Assembly (NCBI RefSeq): GCF_900232995.1
Contig: NZ_OCVX01000003.1
Coordinates: forward strand, 1,692,221-1,756,220
Length of the DNA: 64,000 bases
Origin: Mycobacterium simulans
GTDB lineage: Bacteria > Actinomycetota > Actinomycetes > Mycobacteriales > Mycobacteriaceae
Direction of reading: 5' to 3'
Under the pieces are notes generated by a model. That model was given only the letters and a program-made list of their open reading frames with translations, was not told the DNA's origin and did not search any database. Positions within the stretch are counted from its first letter, which is position 1, and every line of letters starts with the position of its first letter. The position numbers were made by a program, and so were the translations under genes. Of the stretch, positions 19,022-27,625 are shown in pieces.

Positions 19022-19075
19022 GGCTGAAACCGCTTCCGCCGCGCTTTGACTCGGCGGTCAGGACAGAATGGCTCT

Positions 19076-19927
19076 ATGGCATTGGATCTGACCGGATACT
19101 TCGACCGCATCAACTACGGTGGCCCCACCGAGCCAACCCTTGAGGTGCTGCAGAATCTGGTGGCGGCCCACACTCGAGCGATTCCGTTCGAGAATCTCGA
19201 CCCATTTATGGGCGTGCCGGTCGACGACCTTAATCCGGAGGCGCTCACCGACAAACTCGTGCATCGGGGTCGGGGTGGCTACTGCTTTGAGCACAACGGA
19301 TTAATGGGCTACGTGCTGGCCGAACTCGGCTATCGGGTGCGCCGATTTGCCGGCCGGGTGGTGTGGATGCGCCCGCCGGAAGCACCGCCGCCGGCTCAGT
19401 CGCACACGGTGTTGGCCGTCACGTTCCCTGGATCTCGAGGTTCCTATCTCGTTGACGTCGGCTTCGGGGGTCAGACACCGACCTCACCGCTGCGCTTCGA
19501 GACCGGCAGCGTCCAGCAGACCACGCACGAACCGTTCCGACTCGAGGACCGCAACGACGGACTGATCCTGCAGGCCATGGTCCGTGAGGAGTGGCAGACG
19601 CTGTACGAATTCACCACGCAGACCCGGCCACAGATCGACCTGACGGTCGGCAGTTGGTATGTGTCAACCCATCCGTCGTCCCACTTCGTGACGGGCTTGA
19701 TGGCGTCGACGGTCACACAGGACGCGCGGTTCAACCTGTCTGGCGGCAGCCTCGCCATCCACCGCGCCGAGGGGACCGAAAAAATTACTCTCGAAAATGC
19801 CGCCGCGGTTGTCGATACGTTGAGCGAGCGGTTCGGGATCAACGTGGCAGACGTCGGCGAGCGCAGCCTGCTCGAGGCTCGTATCGACCGGTTACTGTCC
19901 TGGCAACCAGCCGCCGATACGGCGTAA
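19076..19927 (+). CDS. nat: Arylamine N-acetyltransferase NAT
   Basis: 283 residues, exactly the M. tuberculosis length, with the cysteine-protease-like triad Cys70 (RGGYCFEHNG), His110 (QSHTVL) and Asp127 (YLVDVGFGG) at the canonical numbers. It transfers acyl groups from acetyl- or propionyl-CoA to arylamines; in M. tuberculosis nat is linked to the hsa operon and cholesterol use. I chose the ATG at 19076 for that alignment; an earlier in-frame start adds 10 residues. Here it is separated from hsaB by 13 kb and lies behind a LysR gene, so its KstR-dependent expression may have changed. Its 3' end overlaps convergent aspB by 36 bp. Confidence 0.95.
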   Translation: MALDLTGYFDRINYGGPTEPTLEVLQNLVAAHTRAIPFENLDPFMGVPVDDLNPEALTDKLVHRGRGGYCFEHNGLMGYVLAELGYRVRRFAGRVVWMRPPEAPPPAQSHTVLAVTFPGSRGSYLVDVGFGGQTPTSPLRFETGSVQQTTHEPFRLEDRNDGLILQAMVREEWQTLYEFTTQTRPQIDLTVGSWYVSTHPSSHFVTGLMASTVTQDARFNLSGGSLAIHRAEGTEKITLENAAAVVDTLSERFGINVADVGERSLLEARIDRLLSWQPAADTA

Positions 19928-21058
19928 GCATTCTTCAATGTCGCTGGTGGGCCCGGCGAACGACATCCGGATAAACGAGTTGCCCCGCACGGTGTCAAAG
20001 TCGATGCCCGGTGCAATGGCAACGCCAGTGTCGGCCAGCAACTTTGAGCAGAACACCAACGAGTCGGTCGTGAAGTCGGACACGTCGGCGTAGACGTAGA
20101 ACGCGCCGTCGGTGGGGGCCAGCCGTTCGATGCCGATGCTGCGCAGCCCGTCGAGCAACAGCGATCGATTGATGCTGTAGTGCTGCAAATTGCCGTCGGC
20201 TTCTGCTGCCGCTTCTGGGGTGAATGCCGCCACCGCGGCGATCTGCGACAGCACCGGTGGGCAGATGGTGAAATTGCCGGTCAGGCGATCCACAGCGCGG
20301 CGCAGTTCGGTCGGCAGCAGTAGCCAGCCCAGCCGCCAGCCAGTCATTGCGTAATACTTGGAAAAGCTGTTGACCACCACAGCGTTTCGCGATGTCTGCC
20401 ACGCGCAGCTGGTACGCGGCGCCCCTTCGTAGACCAGGCCGTGGTAAACCTCATCGCTAATGAGCCGAACTCCGGACGCATCGCACCAAGACGCGATCGG
20501 CGCCAATTCCTCGGGCGGTATCACAGTTCCGGTGGGGTTGGCCGGGCTGGCGACGATCACGCCCCGGACCGGTGGGTCGAGTTCGTCGAGCATCTGTACG
20601 GTGGGCTGGAAGCGTGTTTCTGGTCCGCATTGAATCTCTACGACATCACACCCCAAAGCGGACAGGATGTTTCGATAGCACGGGTAACCGGGACTGGCCA
20701 TCGCCACCCGATCGCCGGCATCGAAGCACGCCAGAAAGGCCAACAAAAAGCCACCCGAAGAGCCCGTGGTCACCACCACCGCATCGAGGTCGACGGAGAT
20801 GCCGTGCTGGCGTTGATAATCCGCCGCGATCGCGGCGCGCAATTCTGGAATGCCCAGTGCCACGGTGTAACCCAGTTGGTTGAGGTGCAATGCTGCGGCC
20901 GCGGCCGCACGCACCGGCTCTGGTGCCCCTACGCTGGGCTGGCCCGCCGAAAGGTTGACCAGGTCGCCATGAGTGCGCTGACGCTCCGCGGCCGCCAGCC
21001 AGACATCCATCACATAGAACGGTGGGATGCCGGCGCGCAGGGCAACTCGATTGTTCAC
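19892..21058 (-). CDS. aspB: PLP-dependent aminotransferase AspB
   Basis: 388 residues, same as Rv3565. Fold-type I aminotransferase (class I/II): NLSAGQPS near the N-terminus, the SPANPTGTV loop, ISDEVYHGLVY, and the PLP Schiff-base lysine in VNSFSKYYAMTGWRLGW. The substrate is not known; the location within the KstR2-type gene string suggests a link to the end of steroid catabolism. The start is a GTG at 21058 overlapping the fadE33 stop (GTGA). The open frame continues upstream inside fadE33, but that part is antisense-like noise. Confidence 0.93.
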   Translation of the reverse strand: MNNRVALRAGIPPFYVMDVWLAAAERQRTHGDLVNLSAGQPSVGAPEPVRAAAAAALHLNQLGYTVALGIPELRAAIAADYQRQHGISVDLDAVVVTTGSSGGFLLAFLACFDAGDRVAMASPGYPCYRNILSALGCDVVEIQCGPETRFQPTVQMLDELDPPVRGVIVASPANPTGTVIPPEELAPIASWCDASGVRLISDEVYHGLVYEGAPRTSCAWQTSRNAVVVNSFSKYYAMTGWRLGWLLLPTELRRAVDRLTGNFTICPPVLSQIAAVAAFTPEAAAEADGNLQHYSINRSLLLDGLRSIGIERLAPTDGAFYVYADVSDFTTDSLVFCSKLLADTGVAIAPGIDFDTVRGNSFIRMSFAGPTSDIEECLRRIGGWLPGQ

Positions 21059-22020
21059 GGGGCGGGTGCCTCCGGGCAGACCTCTGCTTCCAGTCGGTGC
21101 AGCAACTCTCGTGGCGAGTCGAGGAGCTGCATACTGCCATGTGCGCGTTTGAAATACAGATGCATGTCGTGTTCCCAGGTGATCGCGATGCCACCGTGAA
21201 GTTGGATGCCTTCGGCTGCCACCTTGCTCAGCGCTTCGGTGGCGGCAATCCGCGCGGTGGCGGCATTTGTGGGTGTGGGTTCGTGGCACGCATCGTTGAC
21301 GACCGCCCGGGCCACGGCGACTGTCACATACAGATCGGCCATCCGATGCTTGAGCGCTTGAAAGCTGCCGATGGGGCGCCCAAATTGCACCCGGCTCTTG
21401 GTGTATTCGACGGTCAATTCCAGGCAGCGTTCGGCAGCGCCGATCTGTTCGGCCGCCAGCAGGATTGCCGCAGCGTCCGCAAGGCCGGGGTCGGTGCCTA
21501 TAGTTTCGGCCTCTTCGGGCCGAACGCGGGCCAGCCTGCGGGTGGGGTCCATGGTGCCAACGGGATGTGCGTCGAATCGGGTCCACCGGGTCAGCTCGCC
21601 GTCCGCGGCGGCGATGACGACGTCGGCTACGTCGCCGTTAACTACGTAATCGGGGTCGAGTACCAGTGCACCGACCGACCTACCGGAAGCCAGTGCTTCC
21701 AGAGTCTGGGCGTCCGGATCCTGGGCGGCCAGCAGCGCCAGCTCTGCCAACGTCGTGCCCAGCAGGGGAGAGGGCACCAACGCGCGGCCTAGCTCCTGCA
21801 AAACCGTTGCCGCATCCGCTAGTTCGCCGCCGGCTCCGCCCAACTCCTCGGGTATCACCAACGCCGCCGCGCCGACCTGCTCACACAGCAACTGCCATAA
21901 CGACTCGTCGTAGCCGCGCTCGGAGTCCATCGCCGCACGCACCGCCTCGGGGTTGGCGTGCTTGGTCACCAGGGCGGCGACGGTTTCCCGCAGCATCTCC
22001 CGTTCGTCGGTGTGAGTCAT
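21055..22020 (-). CDS. fadE33: Acyl-CoA dehydrogenase FadE33
   Basis: 321 residues; a short acyl-CoA dehydrogenase subunit (FadE33/Rv3564). Such short, degenerate subunits pair with a second FadE to form alpha2beta2 enzymes in mycobacterial steroid catabolism. Visible: CEQVGAAALVIPEELGGAGG, EYTKSRVQFGRPIGSFQALKH, LHGGIAITWEHDMHLYFKRA. ATG at 22020 overlaps the fadE32 stop (ATGA), and the stop overlaps aspB. It belongs to the fadD3-fadE31-fadE32-fadE33-aspB string driven from the KstR2-controlled promoter at 25650. Confidence 0.93.
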   Translation of the reverse strand: MTHTDEREMLRETVAALVTKHANPEAVRAAMDSERGYDESLWQLLCEQVGAAALVIPEELGGAGGELADAATVLQELGRALVPSPLLGTTLAELALLAAQDPDAQTLEALASGRSVGALVLDPDYVVNGDVADVVIAAADGELTRWTRFDAHPVGTMDPTRRLARVRPEEAETIGTDPGLADAAAILLAAEQIGAAERCLELTVEYTKSRVQFGRPIGSFQALKHRMADLYVTVAVARAVVNDACHEPTPTNAATARIAATEALSKVAAEGIQLHGGIAITWEHDMHLYFKRAHGSMQLLDSPRELLHRLEAEVCPEAPAP

Positions 22021-22949
22021 AGCGCCTCCAGGACCCGCCGGCGATGTGCCTCGGGTGTACCCCAGGCCGAGCGCAAAGCTTGCACCCGAAGCAGTAGCAG
22101 AGATAGGTCGTGCTCCTGAGTGAACCCGATCGCGCCGTGGGTTTGCAACGCAGATCGCGCCGCGAGCAGGCCGGCCTCGCCCGCAGCCACCTTGGCGGCG
22201 CTGACGTCGCGCGGTTCCAACGACAGCGCCGCCCCGTAAACGAGGGGGCGGGCCAGCTCGATCCCGATGTGGACATCGGCGAGCTTGTGCTTGATCGCCT
22301 GATACGAGCCGATCACCCGGCCGAACTGGGTCCGCTGCTTGGCGTACTCGACGGCTGCATGCAGCATCGCCTCGGCGGCGCCCACCAGTTGCGCCGCTGT
22401 GGCCAATGCGCCGAACTCGTAGGCGCGCTTGATGTCTGCTTGCCACGGTTCGCCGGTCGCTGTCACCTCGTAGAGACGCCGGCTGAGGTCGACGGACTCG
22501 CGGCGGTCACCGCGTGTTGCCTCGCTGACATCCTCGTCGGCCACCAGGACCAGCCCGGCGGTGTCGGCATCCACCGCGTAAGGGACGTGCGGCGGCAGTG
22601 CGACGGTTGCGACCAGCTCGCCGGAAGCGAGGCCGGCGCTGCGATCATCGTCGGCAAGTAAAACCGGTGCGACAGCGATGGATTCGATGACCGGGCCGGG
22701 CACACACCAGTACCCGAGCCGTTCCAGAGCGACCACCAGGTCGACTGGGCGAGCTTCCAGGCCGTCGAACTTTTCGGGCACCGCCAATGCCGTAACGCCG
22801 AGATTGGACAACTGCTGCCACACCTTGCGGCCGGGCGCGACATCGCCCGCGGCCCAAGCCCGGACCGCGCCGGGTACGTCGGCGGCGCCGAGCGCCGCGT
22901 CGATGCTGGCCGCAAAGTCGCATTGCTGTTGGTCGAGTGCGAATTCCAC
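22017..22949 (-). CDS. fadE32: Acyl-CoA dehydrogenase FadE32
   Basis: 310 residues, acyl-CoA dehydrogenase-like subunit (Rv3563). Family marks: NLGVTALAVPEKFDGLE, EYAKQRTQFGRVIGSYQAIKH, HGAIGFTQEHDLSLLLLRV. The likely start is GTG at 22949, sharing its G with the fadE31 TAG. With FadE31 and FadE33 it is assigned to degradation of C/D-ring propionate CoA intermediates; the exact step cannot be read from sequence. Confidence 0.92.
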   Translation of the reverse strand: MEFALDQQQCDFAASIDAALGAADVPGAVRAWAAGDVAPGRKVWQQLSNLGVTALAVPEKFDGLEARPVDLVVALERLGYWCVPGPVIESIAVAPVLLADDDRSAGLASGELVATVALPPHVPYAVDADTAGLVLVADEDVSEATRGDRRESVDLSRRLYEVTATGEPWQADIKRAYEFGALATAAQLVGAAEAMLHAAVEYAKQRTQFGRVIGSYQAIKHKLADVHIGIELARPLVYGAALSLEPRDVSAAKVAAGEAGLLAARSALQTHGAIGFTQEHDLSLLLLRVQALRSAWGTPEAHRRRVLEAL

Positions 22950-24094
22950 TATTGCTTTCCCCCGCTTCGCTCTCTTGGGAGACCCAGCAGCCGCTCCGCG
23001 ATTATATTGCGCTGGATTTCGTTGGTACCGGCGTAGATCGGGCCACCCAACGCGAACAGCAGGCCCTCGGTCCACGGACCCGTGAGCTCCCCGTGGGCCC
23101 CCCGGATGTCCAGCGCGGTCTGATGTATCTCCACATCGAGGTCGGACCAGAAGACTTTGGTCACCGATGATTCCGCGCCCAGCTCCCCGCCGTTGGCCAA
23201 CCTGGTCACGGTGCCGAAGGTCTGCAGCCGGTAGGCCTGTGCCTTGATCCACGCATCGGCTACCCGATCGGCGAACGCCGGCGGTGAGCCGGTGTCCTTC
23301 CACAACTGCACCAGCCGCTCGGCGGCGGCAAGGAAGCGGGCCGGGCTGCGCAGCGACATGCCGCGCTCATTGCTCGATGTGCTCATTGCCGCGCGCCAAC
23401 CGTCGCCTGCGGTGCCGATGACGTCCTCGTCGGGCACGAAGACGTCGTCGAGGAAGATCTCGCCGAAGCCGGTGTCGCCGCCCAGCTGGACGATCGGGCG
23501 CACCGCGATGCCCTCGGCCTTCAGGTCGAACATGAAATAGGTGAGGCCACGATGTCTTTCGGCCGCCGGATCGGAGCGAAACAGGCCGAATCCCTTGTCG
23601 GCGAAAGGCGCTCGCGAGCTCCATATCTTTTGACCGTTGAGCAGCCAGCCGCCGTCGGTCTTGGTGGCGGTAGACCGTAGGGACGCCAGGTCGCTGCCGG
23701 ACTCGGGTTCCGACCAGGCCTGCGCCCAGATCTGTTCACCGCTAGCCATTTTCGGCAGGATTCGGTCCAGCTGTTCCTCGGTGCCGTGCGCGAAAAGTGT
23801 CGGAGCCAGCATCGAGGTGCCGTTGGCGCTGGCCCGACCGGGCGCACCGACGCGGAAGTACTCCTCCTCGTACACCACCCAGTGCAGCAGCGGCGCGTCG
23901 CGGCCGCCGTACTTCTTTGGCCAGGTGATCACCGAAAGGCCCGCGTCGAACAGCACCCGATCCCAATGCCGGTGCTGTGCAAAGCCTTCCGCGTTGTCGT
24001 AGGACTTCGTCGGGATCGACTTGGCGTTGGCAGCCAGAAAATCGCGCACTTCGGCCTGGAAGGCCAGGGTCTCGTCGTCGAATGATAGATCCAT
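22949..24094 (-). CDS. fadE31: Acyl-CoA dehydrogenase FadE31
   Basis: 381 residues, full-length acyl-CoA dehydrogenase fold (Rv3562). Signatures: VITWPKKYGGRDAPLLHWVV, QAWSEPESGSDLASLRSTA (FAD/substrate loop), WLLNGQKIWSS, and GGPIYAGTNEIQRNIIAERL at the C-terminus, which binds FAD. Sits 10 bp after fadD3 in the same transcript. Acts with FadE32/FadE33 in HIP catabolism according to what is known of the KstR2 regulon. Confidence 0.94.
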   Translation of the reverse strand: MDLSFDDETLAFQAEVRDFLAANAKSIPTKSYDNAEGFAQHRHWDRVLFDAGLSVITWPKKYGGRDAPLLHWVVYEEEYFRVGAPGRASANGTSMLAPTLFAHGTEEQLDRILPKMASGEQIWAQAWSEPESGSDLASLRSTATKTDGGWLLNGQKIWSSRAPFADKGFGLFRSDPAAERHRGLTYFMFDLKAEGIAVRPIVQLGGDTGFGEIFLDDVFVPDEDVIGTAGDGWRAAMSTSSNERGMSLRSPARFLAAAERLVQLWKDTGSPPAFADRVADAWIKAQAYRLQTFGTVTRLANGGELGAESSVTKVFWSDLDVEIHQTALDIRGAHGELTGPWTEGLLFALGGPIYAGTNEIQRNIIAERLLGLPRERSGGKQ

Positions 24095-24104
24095 CGGGGT
24101 CCAT

Positions 24105-25631
24105 TCAGCTCAGTTCTCGCAGTTGTGGTTTGACCACCTTGCCGCCGGCATTCCGTGGCAACGCGTCGACGAATCGCACCGACCTCGGTGTCTTGAAGTT
24201 CGCCAAATGTTGACGGGTATAAGCGATCACCGACTCTTCGTCGAGCTGCGAACCAGCCCGGGCGACCACGAACGCGCGGCCCACTTCGCCCAGCCGCTCG
24301 TCTGGAACCCCGATCACGGCGACGTCAACCAGGCCGTCCATCCGGGCCAGCACCTGCTCGACCTCGGCGGGATACACGTTGAACCCGCCACAGATGTACA
24401 TATCCTTCAGCCGGTCGGTGATTCGCAGGTTGCCGGCTTCGTCGACCGCGCCGATGTCGCCCGTGTGCAACCAGCCGTCGGGATCGATCGCGGCGGCGGT
24501 CGCGTCGGGGTCGTTGAGGTAGCCAAGCATCACGTTGGGCCCGCGCAGCAGAACCTCTCCTGTCCCATCGATGCGCAATTCGAAGTCGGCGAATGGCCGT
24601 CCGCACGTCGTGGCGACGGTTACCGCATCGTCCTCGGGGCGGCACATAGTTCCCATCCCGTTGGCTTCCGTCAGACCGTAGGCGGTGAGCACGATGTCGA
24701 TGTCGAGTTCGGATTGCATGCGTTCCACCAACACCACCGGAACGGTGGCGGCCCCGGTCACCGCGAACCGCAGCGAACTCAGATCGAAGTCACCGCGGGC
24801 GGGGTGGTCGAGCAGGGTCTGGTAGATGGTGGGCGGCCCAGGCAGCACGGTGATCCGGTGTTGCTCGATCGCCTGCAGCGCGCGCAGCGGATCAAACGTC
24901 AGGTGCGGGATCAGCGTCGCACCGGTCTGCATGCAGGCCAGGATGCCGGCCTTGTATCCGAAATTGTGGAAGAACGGGTTGATGCACAGATAGCGGTCGT
25001 CGCTGGTGATCTTGCCGTTGGCTGCCCACGACGCCGATGCCGATAGCGATTGTCGGTGCGCACACAGCACGCCTTTGCTGCGACCGGTGGTTCCGGAGGT
25101 GAACAGAATGTCGCTGACATCGTCGGGTGTGACGGCGGCGGCGCGGTCTCGGACCACATCGAGGACGCCCTCGGCGATGAAGTCGTCCCAGGTGCCCCGG
25201 ACAGGATCGTCGGCCTCGATGGGAACCCGGACAATGTGACGCAGCGCTGGCAGGGCGTCGCGGTCCAGGTCGGCCGCCCGGTCGGCGCCCAGGAACCGGC
25301 CTGCCGCGAACAGCACCGGCGCATCGGTGCGGGCCAGGATGTCGGCGGCTTCCGCGGCGGTATAGCGGGTGTTCAGCGGCACCATTGCGGCGCCGGCGTG
25401 GTGGATGGCCAGGCAGGCAACCACCCAGTGCCAGGTGTTCGGGGACCAGATGGCCACCCGGTCGCCGGACTGAACGCCGAGCGTGATGAGCGCGGCCGTG
25501 GCCCGGTAAACCTCGTCGCGCAACTCGCTCGACGTGAAGCTCCGGTCTTCGGTGACCAACGCCGCATGGTCGGGGAGTAGGCGCACAAGACGATCCAGCG
25601 CCGCCGGCACGGTGCGGGGATCGCTTGTCAC
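24105..25631 (-). CDS. fadD3: HIP-CoA ligase FadD3
   Basis: 508 residues, ANL-superfamily acyl-CoA synthetase. It activates HIP (the propionate left after removal of rings A and B) to HIP-CoA, the entry point of ring C/D degradation; HIP-CoA is also the inducer of KstR2. Core motifs: ILFTSGTTGRSKGV (AMP/P-loop), LTAYGLTEANGMGT, WLHTGDIGAVDEAGNLRITDRLKDMYICGG and the C-terminal Lys in NAGGKVVKPQ. First gene after the KstR2 operator. Confidence 0.96.
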   Translation of the reverse strand: MTSDPRTVPAALDRLVRLLPDHAALVTEDRSFTSSELRDEVYRATAALITLGVQSGDRVAIWSPNTWHWVVACLAIHHAGAAMVPLNTRYTAAEAADILARTDAPVLFAAGRFLGADRAADLDRDALPALRHIVRVPIEADDPVRGTWDDFIAEGVLDVVRDRAAAVTPDDVSDILFTSGTTGRSKGVLCAHRQSLSASASWAANGKITSDDRYLCINPFFHNFGYKAGILACMQTGATLIPHLTFDPLRALQAIEQHRITVLPGPPTIYQTLLDHPARGDFDLSSLRFAVTGAATVPVVLVERMQSELDIDIVLTAYGLTEANGMGTMCRPEDDAVTVATTCGRPFADFELRIDGTGEVLLRGPNVMLGYLNDPDATAAAIDPDGWLHTGDIGAVDEAGNLRITDRLKDMYICGGFNVYPAEVEQVLARMDGLVDVAVIGVPDERLGEVGRAFVVARAGSQLDEESVIAYTRQHLANFKTPRSVRFVDALPRNAGGKVVKPQLRELS

Positions 25632-25648
25632 GGGGATACTCCTAACAA

Positions 25649-25662
25649 AGCAAGTGCTTGGT
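25649..25662. promoter_or_regulatory. KstR2 operator, fadD3/fadE30 gap
   Basis: AGCAAGTGCTTGGT is a perfect match to AnCAAGnnCTTGnT. It lies in the 48-bp divergent gap, 18 bp from each start codon region, so it should repress both operons until HIP-CoA is present. Confidence 0.9.
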
Positions 25663-25679
25663 AGGTTAGCCTACAGGCT

Positions 25680-26831
25680 ATGCAGGACGTCGAGGAGTTC
25701 CGGGCCGAGGTCCGCGGCTGGCTCGCCGACAATCTGGTCGGCGAATTCGCAGCACTCAAGGGTCTTGGCGGGCCGGGACGCGAACACGAAGCGTTCGAAG
25801 AACGCCGGGCATGGAACCAGCATCTGGCCGCGGCGGGGCTGACGTGCCTGGGCTGGCCGGTGGAACACGGCGGGCGCGGGCTTTCGACCGCGCACCGGGT
25901 GGCCTTCTACGAGGAGTACGCCCGAGCCGACGCGCCGGACAAGGTCAACCACTTCGGAGAAGAGTTGCTGGGGCCGACGCTGATCGCGTTCGGAACGCCC
26001 GAGCAGCAACAGCGCTTTCTGCCGCGCATCCTCGATGTGACCGAGCTGTGGTGCCAGGGATATTCGGAGCCCGGCGCCGGCAGCGACCTGGCCAACGTCT
26101 CGACCACCGCCGAACTCGACGGTGACCAATGGGTGATCAACGGCCAGAAGGTATGGACGTCGCTGGCGCACCTGTCGCAGTGGTGTTTTGTGGTTGCACG
26201 TACCGAGAAGGGCTCCAAACGGCATGCCGGTCTGTCGTATTTGCTGGTGCCGCTGGACCAGCCCGGTGTGCAGATCCGGCCGATCGTGCAAATCACCGGC
26301 ACCGCGGAGTTCAACGAGGTGTTTTTCGACGATGCCCGCACTGACGCCGACCTGGTGGTGGGGCAACCGGGCGACGGCTGGCGCGTCGCGATGGGAACGC
26401 TGACGTTCGAGCGCGGGGTCTCGACGCTCGGTCAGCAAATCGTCTATGCCCGTGAGCTTTCCAATCTGTCCGAGCTCGCGCAGCGTACCGGCGCCGCCGA
26501 CGACCCGTTCATCCGGGAGCGGCTGACCCGGGCGTGGACCGGGCTGCGGGCAATGCGGTCCTATGCCCTGGCCACCTTGGAACGGCCAGCTGTCGACGGC
26601 CAGGACAACGTGTCAAAGTTGTTGTGGGCCAATTGGCATCGTGATCTGGGCGAGCTGGCCATGGATGTGATCGGCAAGCCCGGACTGACGTTGACCGACG
26701 GCGAATTCGACGAATGGCAGCGGCTTTATCTGTTCACCCGCGCCGATACCATCTATGGCGGATCCAACGAAATTCAGCGCAACATCATCGCCGAGCGGGT
26801 GCTCGGCTTGCCCAGGGAGGCAAAAGGATGA
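25680..26831 (+). CDS. fadE30: Acyl-CoA dehydrogenase FadE30
   Basis: 383 residues, full acyl-CoA dehydrogenase (Rv3560c). Motifs: GLTCLGWPVEHGGRGLS, CQGYSEPGAGSDLANVSTTA, WVINGQKVWTS, YGGSNEIQRNIIAERVLGLP. It dehydrogenates an early HIP-derived CoA thioester. It starts close to the KstR2 site and overlaps ipdF by 4 bp (ATGA), giving a two-gene operon. Confidence 0.95.
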   Translation: MQDVEEFRAEVRGWLADNLVGEFAALKGLGGPGREHEAFEERRAWNQHLAAAGLTCLGWPVEHGGRGLSTAHRVAFYEEYARADAPDKVNHFGEELLGPTLIAFGTPEQQQRFLPRILDVTELWCQGYSEPGAGSDLANVSTTAELDGDQWVINGQKVWTSLAHLSQWCFVVARTEKGSKRHAGLSYLLVPLDQPGVQIRPIVQITGTAEFNEVFFDDARTDADLVVGQPGDGWRVAMGTLTFERGVSTLGQQIVYARELSNLSELAQRTGAADDPFIRERLTRAWTGLRAMRSYALATLERPAVDGQDNVSKLLWANWHRDLGELAMDVIGKPGLTLTDGEFDEWQRLYLFTRADTIYGGSNEIQRNIIAERVLGLPREAKG

Positions 26832-27616
26832 GCTTGTCTGAAGCGCCGAAAGAGGTTGCTGGACACGGGCTTCTGGACGGCAAGGTGGTGGTGGTAACCG
26901 CGGCCGCCGGTACCGGCATCGGTTCGGCCACCGCCCGCCGGGCTTTGCTTGAGGGTGCCGACGTCGTGATCTCCGACCACCACGAGCGGCGACTGGGGGA
27001 GACGGCCGGCGAGCTTTCCGCGCTCGGGCTGGGCCGGGTCGAAAGTGTGCTGTGCGACGTGACGTCCAGTGTCCAGGTCGACGCGTTGATCGATTCGACC
27101 ACCGCGCGCATGGGGCGCCTCGATGTGCTCGTCAACAACGCCGGGCTCGGCGGGCAGACACCGGTTGCCGACATGACCGACGACGAGTGGGACCGCGTTC
27201 TGGACGTGACACTGACGTCGGTGTTTCGGGCCACCCGGGCGGCGCTGCGCTACTTCCGCGATGCACCACACGGTGGGGTGATCGTCAACAACGCCAGCGT
27301 CCTGGGCTGGCGCGCCCAGCACTCGCAGTCGCACTATGCGGCGGCCAAAGCCGGGGTGATGGCGTTAACTCGTTGCAGCGCAATAGAAGCCGCTGAATAC
27401 GGAGTCCGCATAAACGCGGTCTCACCCAGCATCGCCCGGCACAAGTTCCTGGACAAGACGACGTCGGCTGAGCTGCTGAACCGGCTCTCCGCCGCCGAGG
27501 CGTTTGGCCGCGCGGCCGAACCCTGGGAAGTGGCGGCCACCATCGCGTTTTTGGCCAGCGACTACTCGAGTTACCTCACCGGAGAAGTGATTTCGGTGTC
27601 CAGCCAGCACCCGTGA
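26828..27616 (+). CDS. ipdF: SDR dehydrogenase IpdF (Rv3559c)
   Basis: 262 residues, classical short-chain dehydrogenase: a nucleotide loop TAAAGTGIG (res ~25-33), VLVNNAGLGG, and the catalytic Ser plus YxxxK (SHYAAAKAG). The length equals Rv3559c. In the HIP pathway IpdF oxidises a hydroxyl on a ring C/D CoA intermediate. I chose the ATG at 26828 overlapping fadE30; the open frame extends upstream but within fadE30. Ends 9 bp before the convergent first PPE gene. Confidence 0.93.
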   Translation: MSLSEAPKEVAGHGLLDGKVVVVTAAAGTGIGSATARRALLEGADVVISDHHERRLGETAGELSALGLGRVESVLCDVTSSVQVDALIDSTTARMGRLDVLVNNAGLGGQTPVADMTDDEWDRVLDVTLTSVFRATRAALRYFRDAPHGGVIVNNASVLGWRAQHSQSHYAAAKAGVMALTRCSAIEAAEYGVRINAVSPSIARHKFLDKTTSAELLNRLSAAEAFGRAAEPWEVAATIAFLASDYSSYLTGEVISVSSQHP

Positions 27617-27625
27617 GCTGACCGA

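Noticed and set aside
21059..21586. N-terminal extension of aspB into fadE33
   Set aside because: The 388-residue form from the GTG at 21058 matches Rv3565 in length, and the extension is just an open frame overlapping fadE33.
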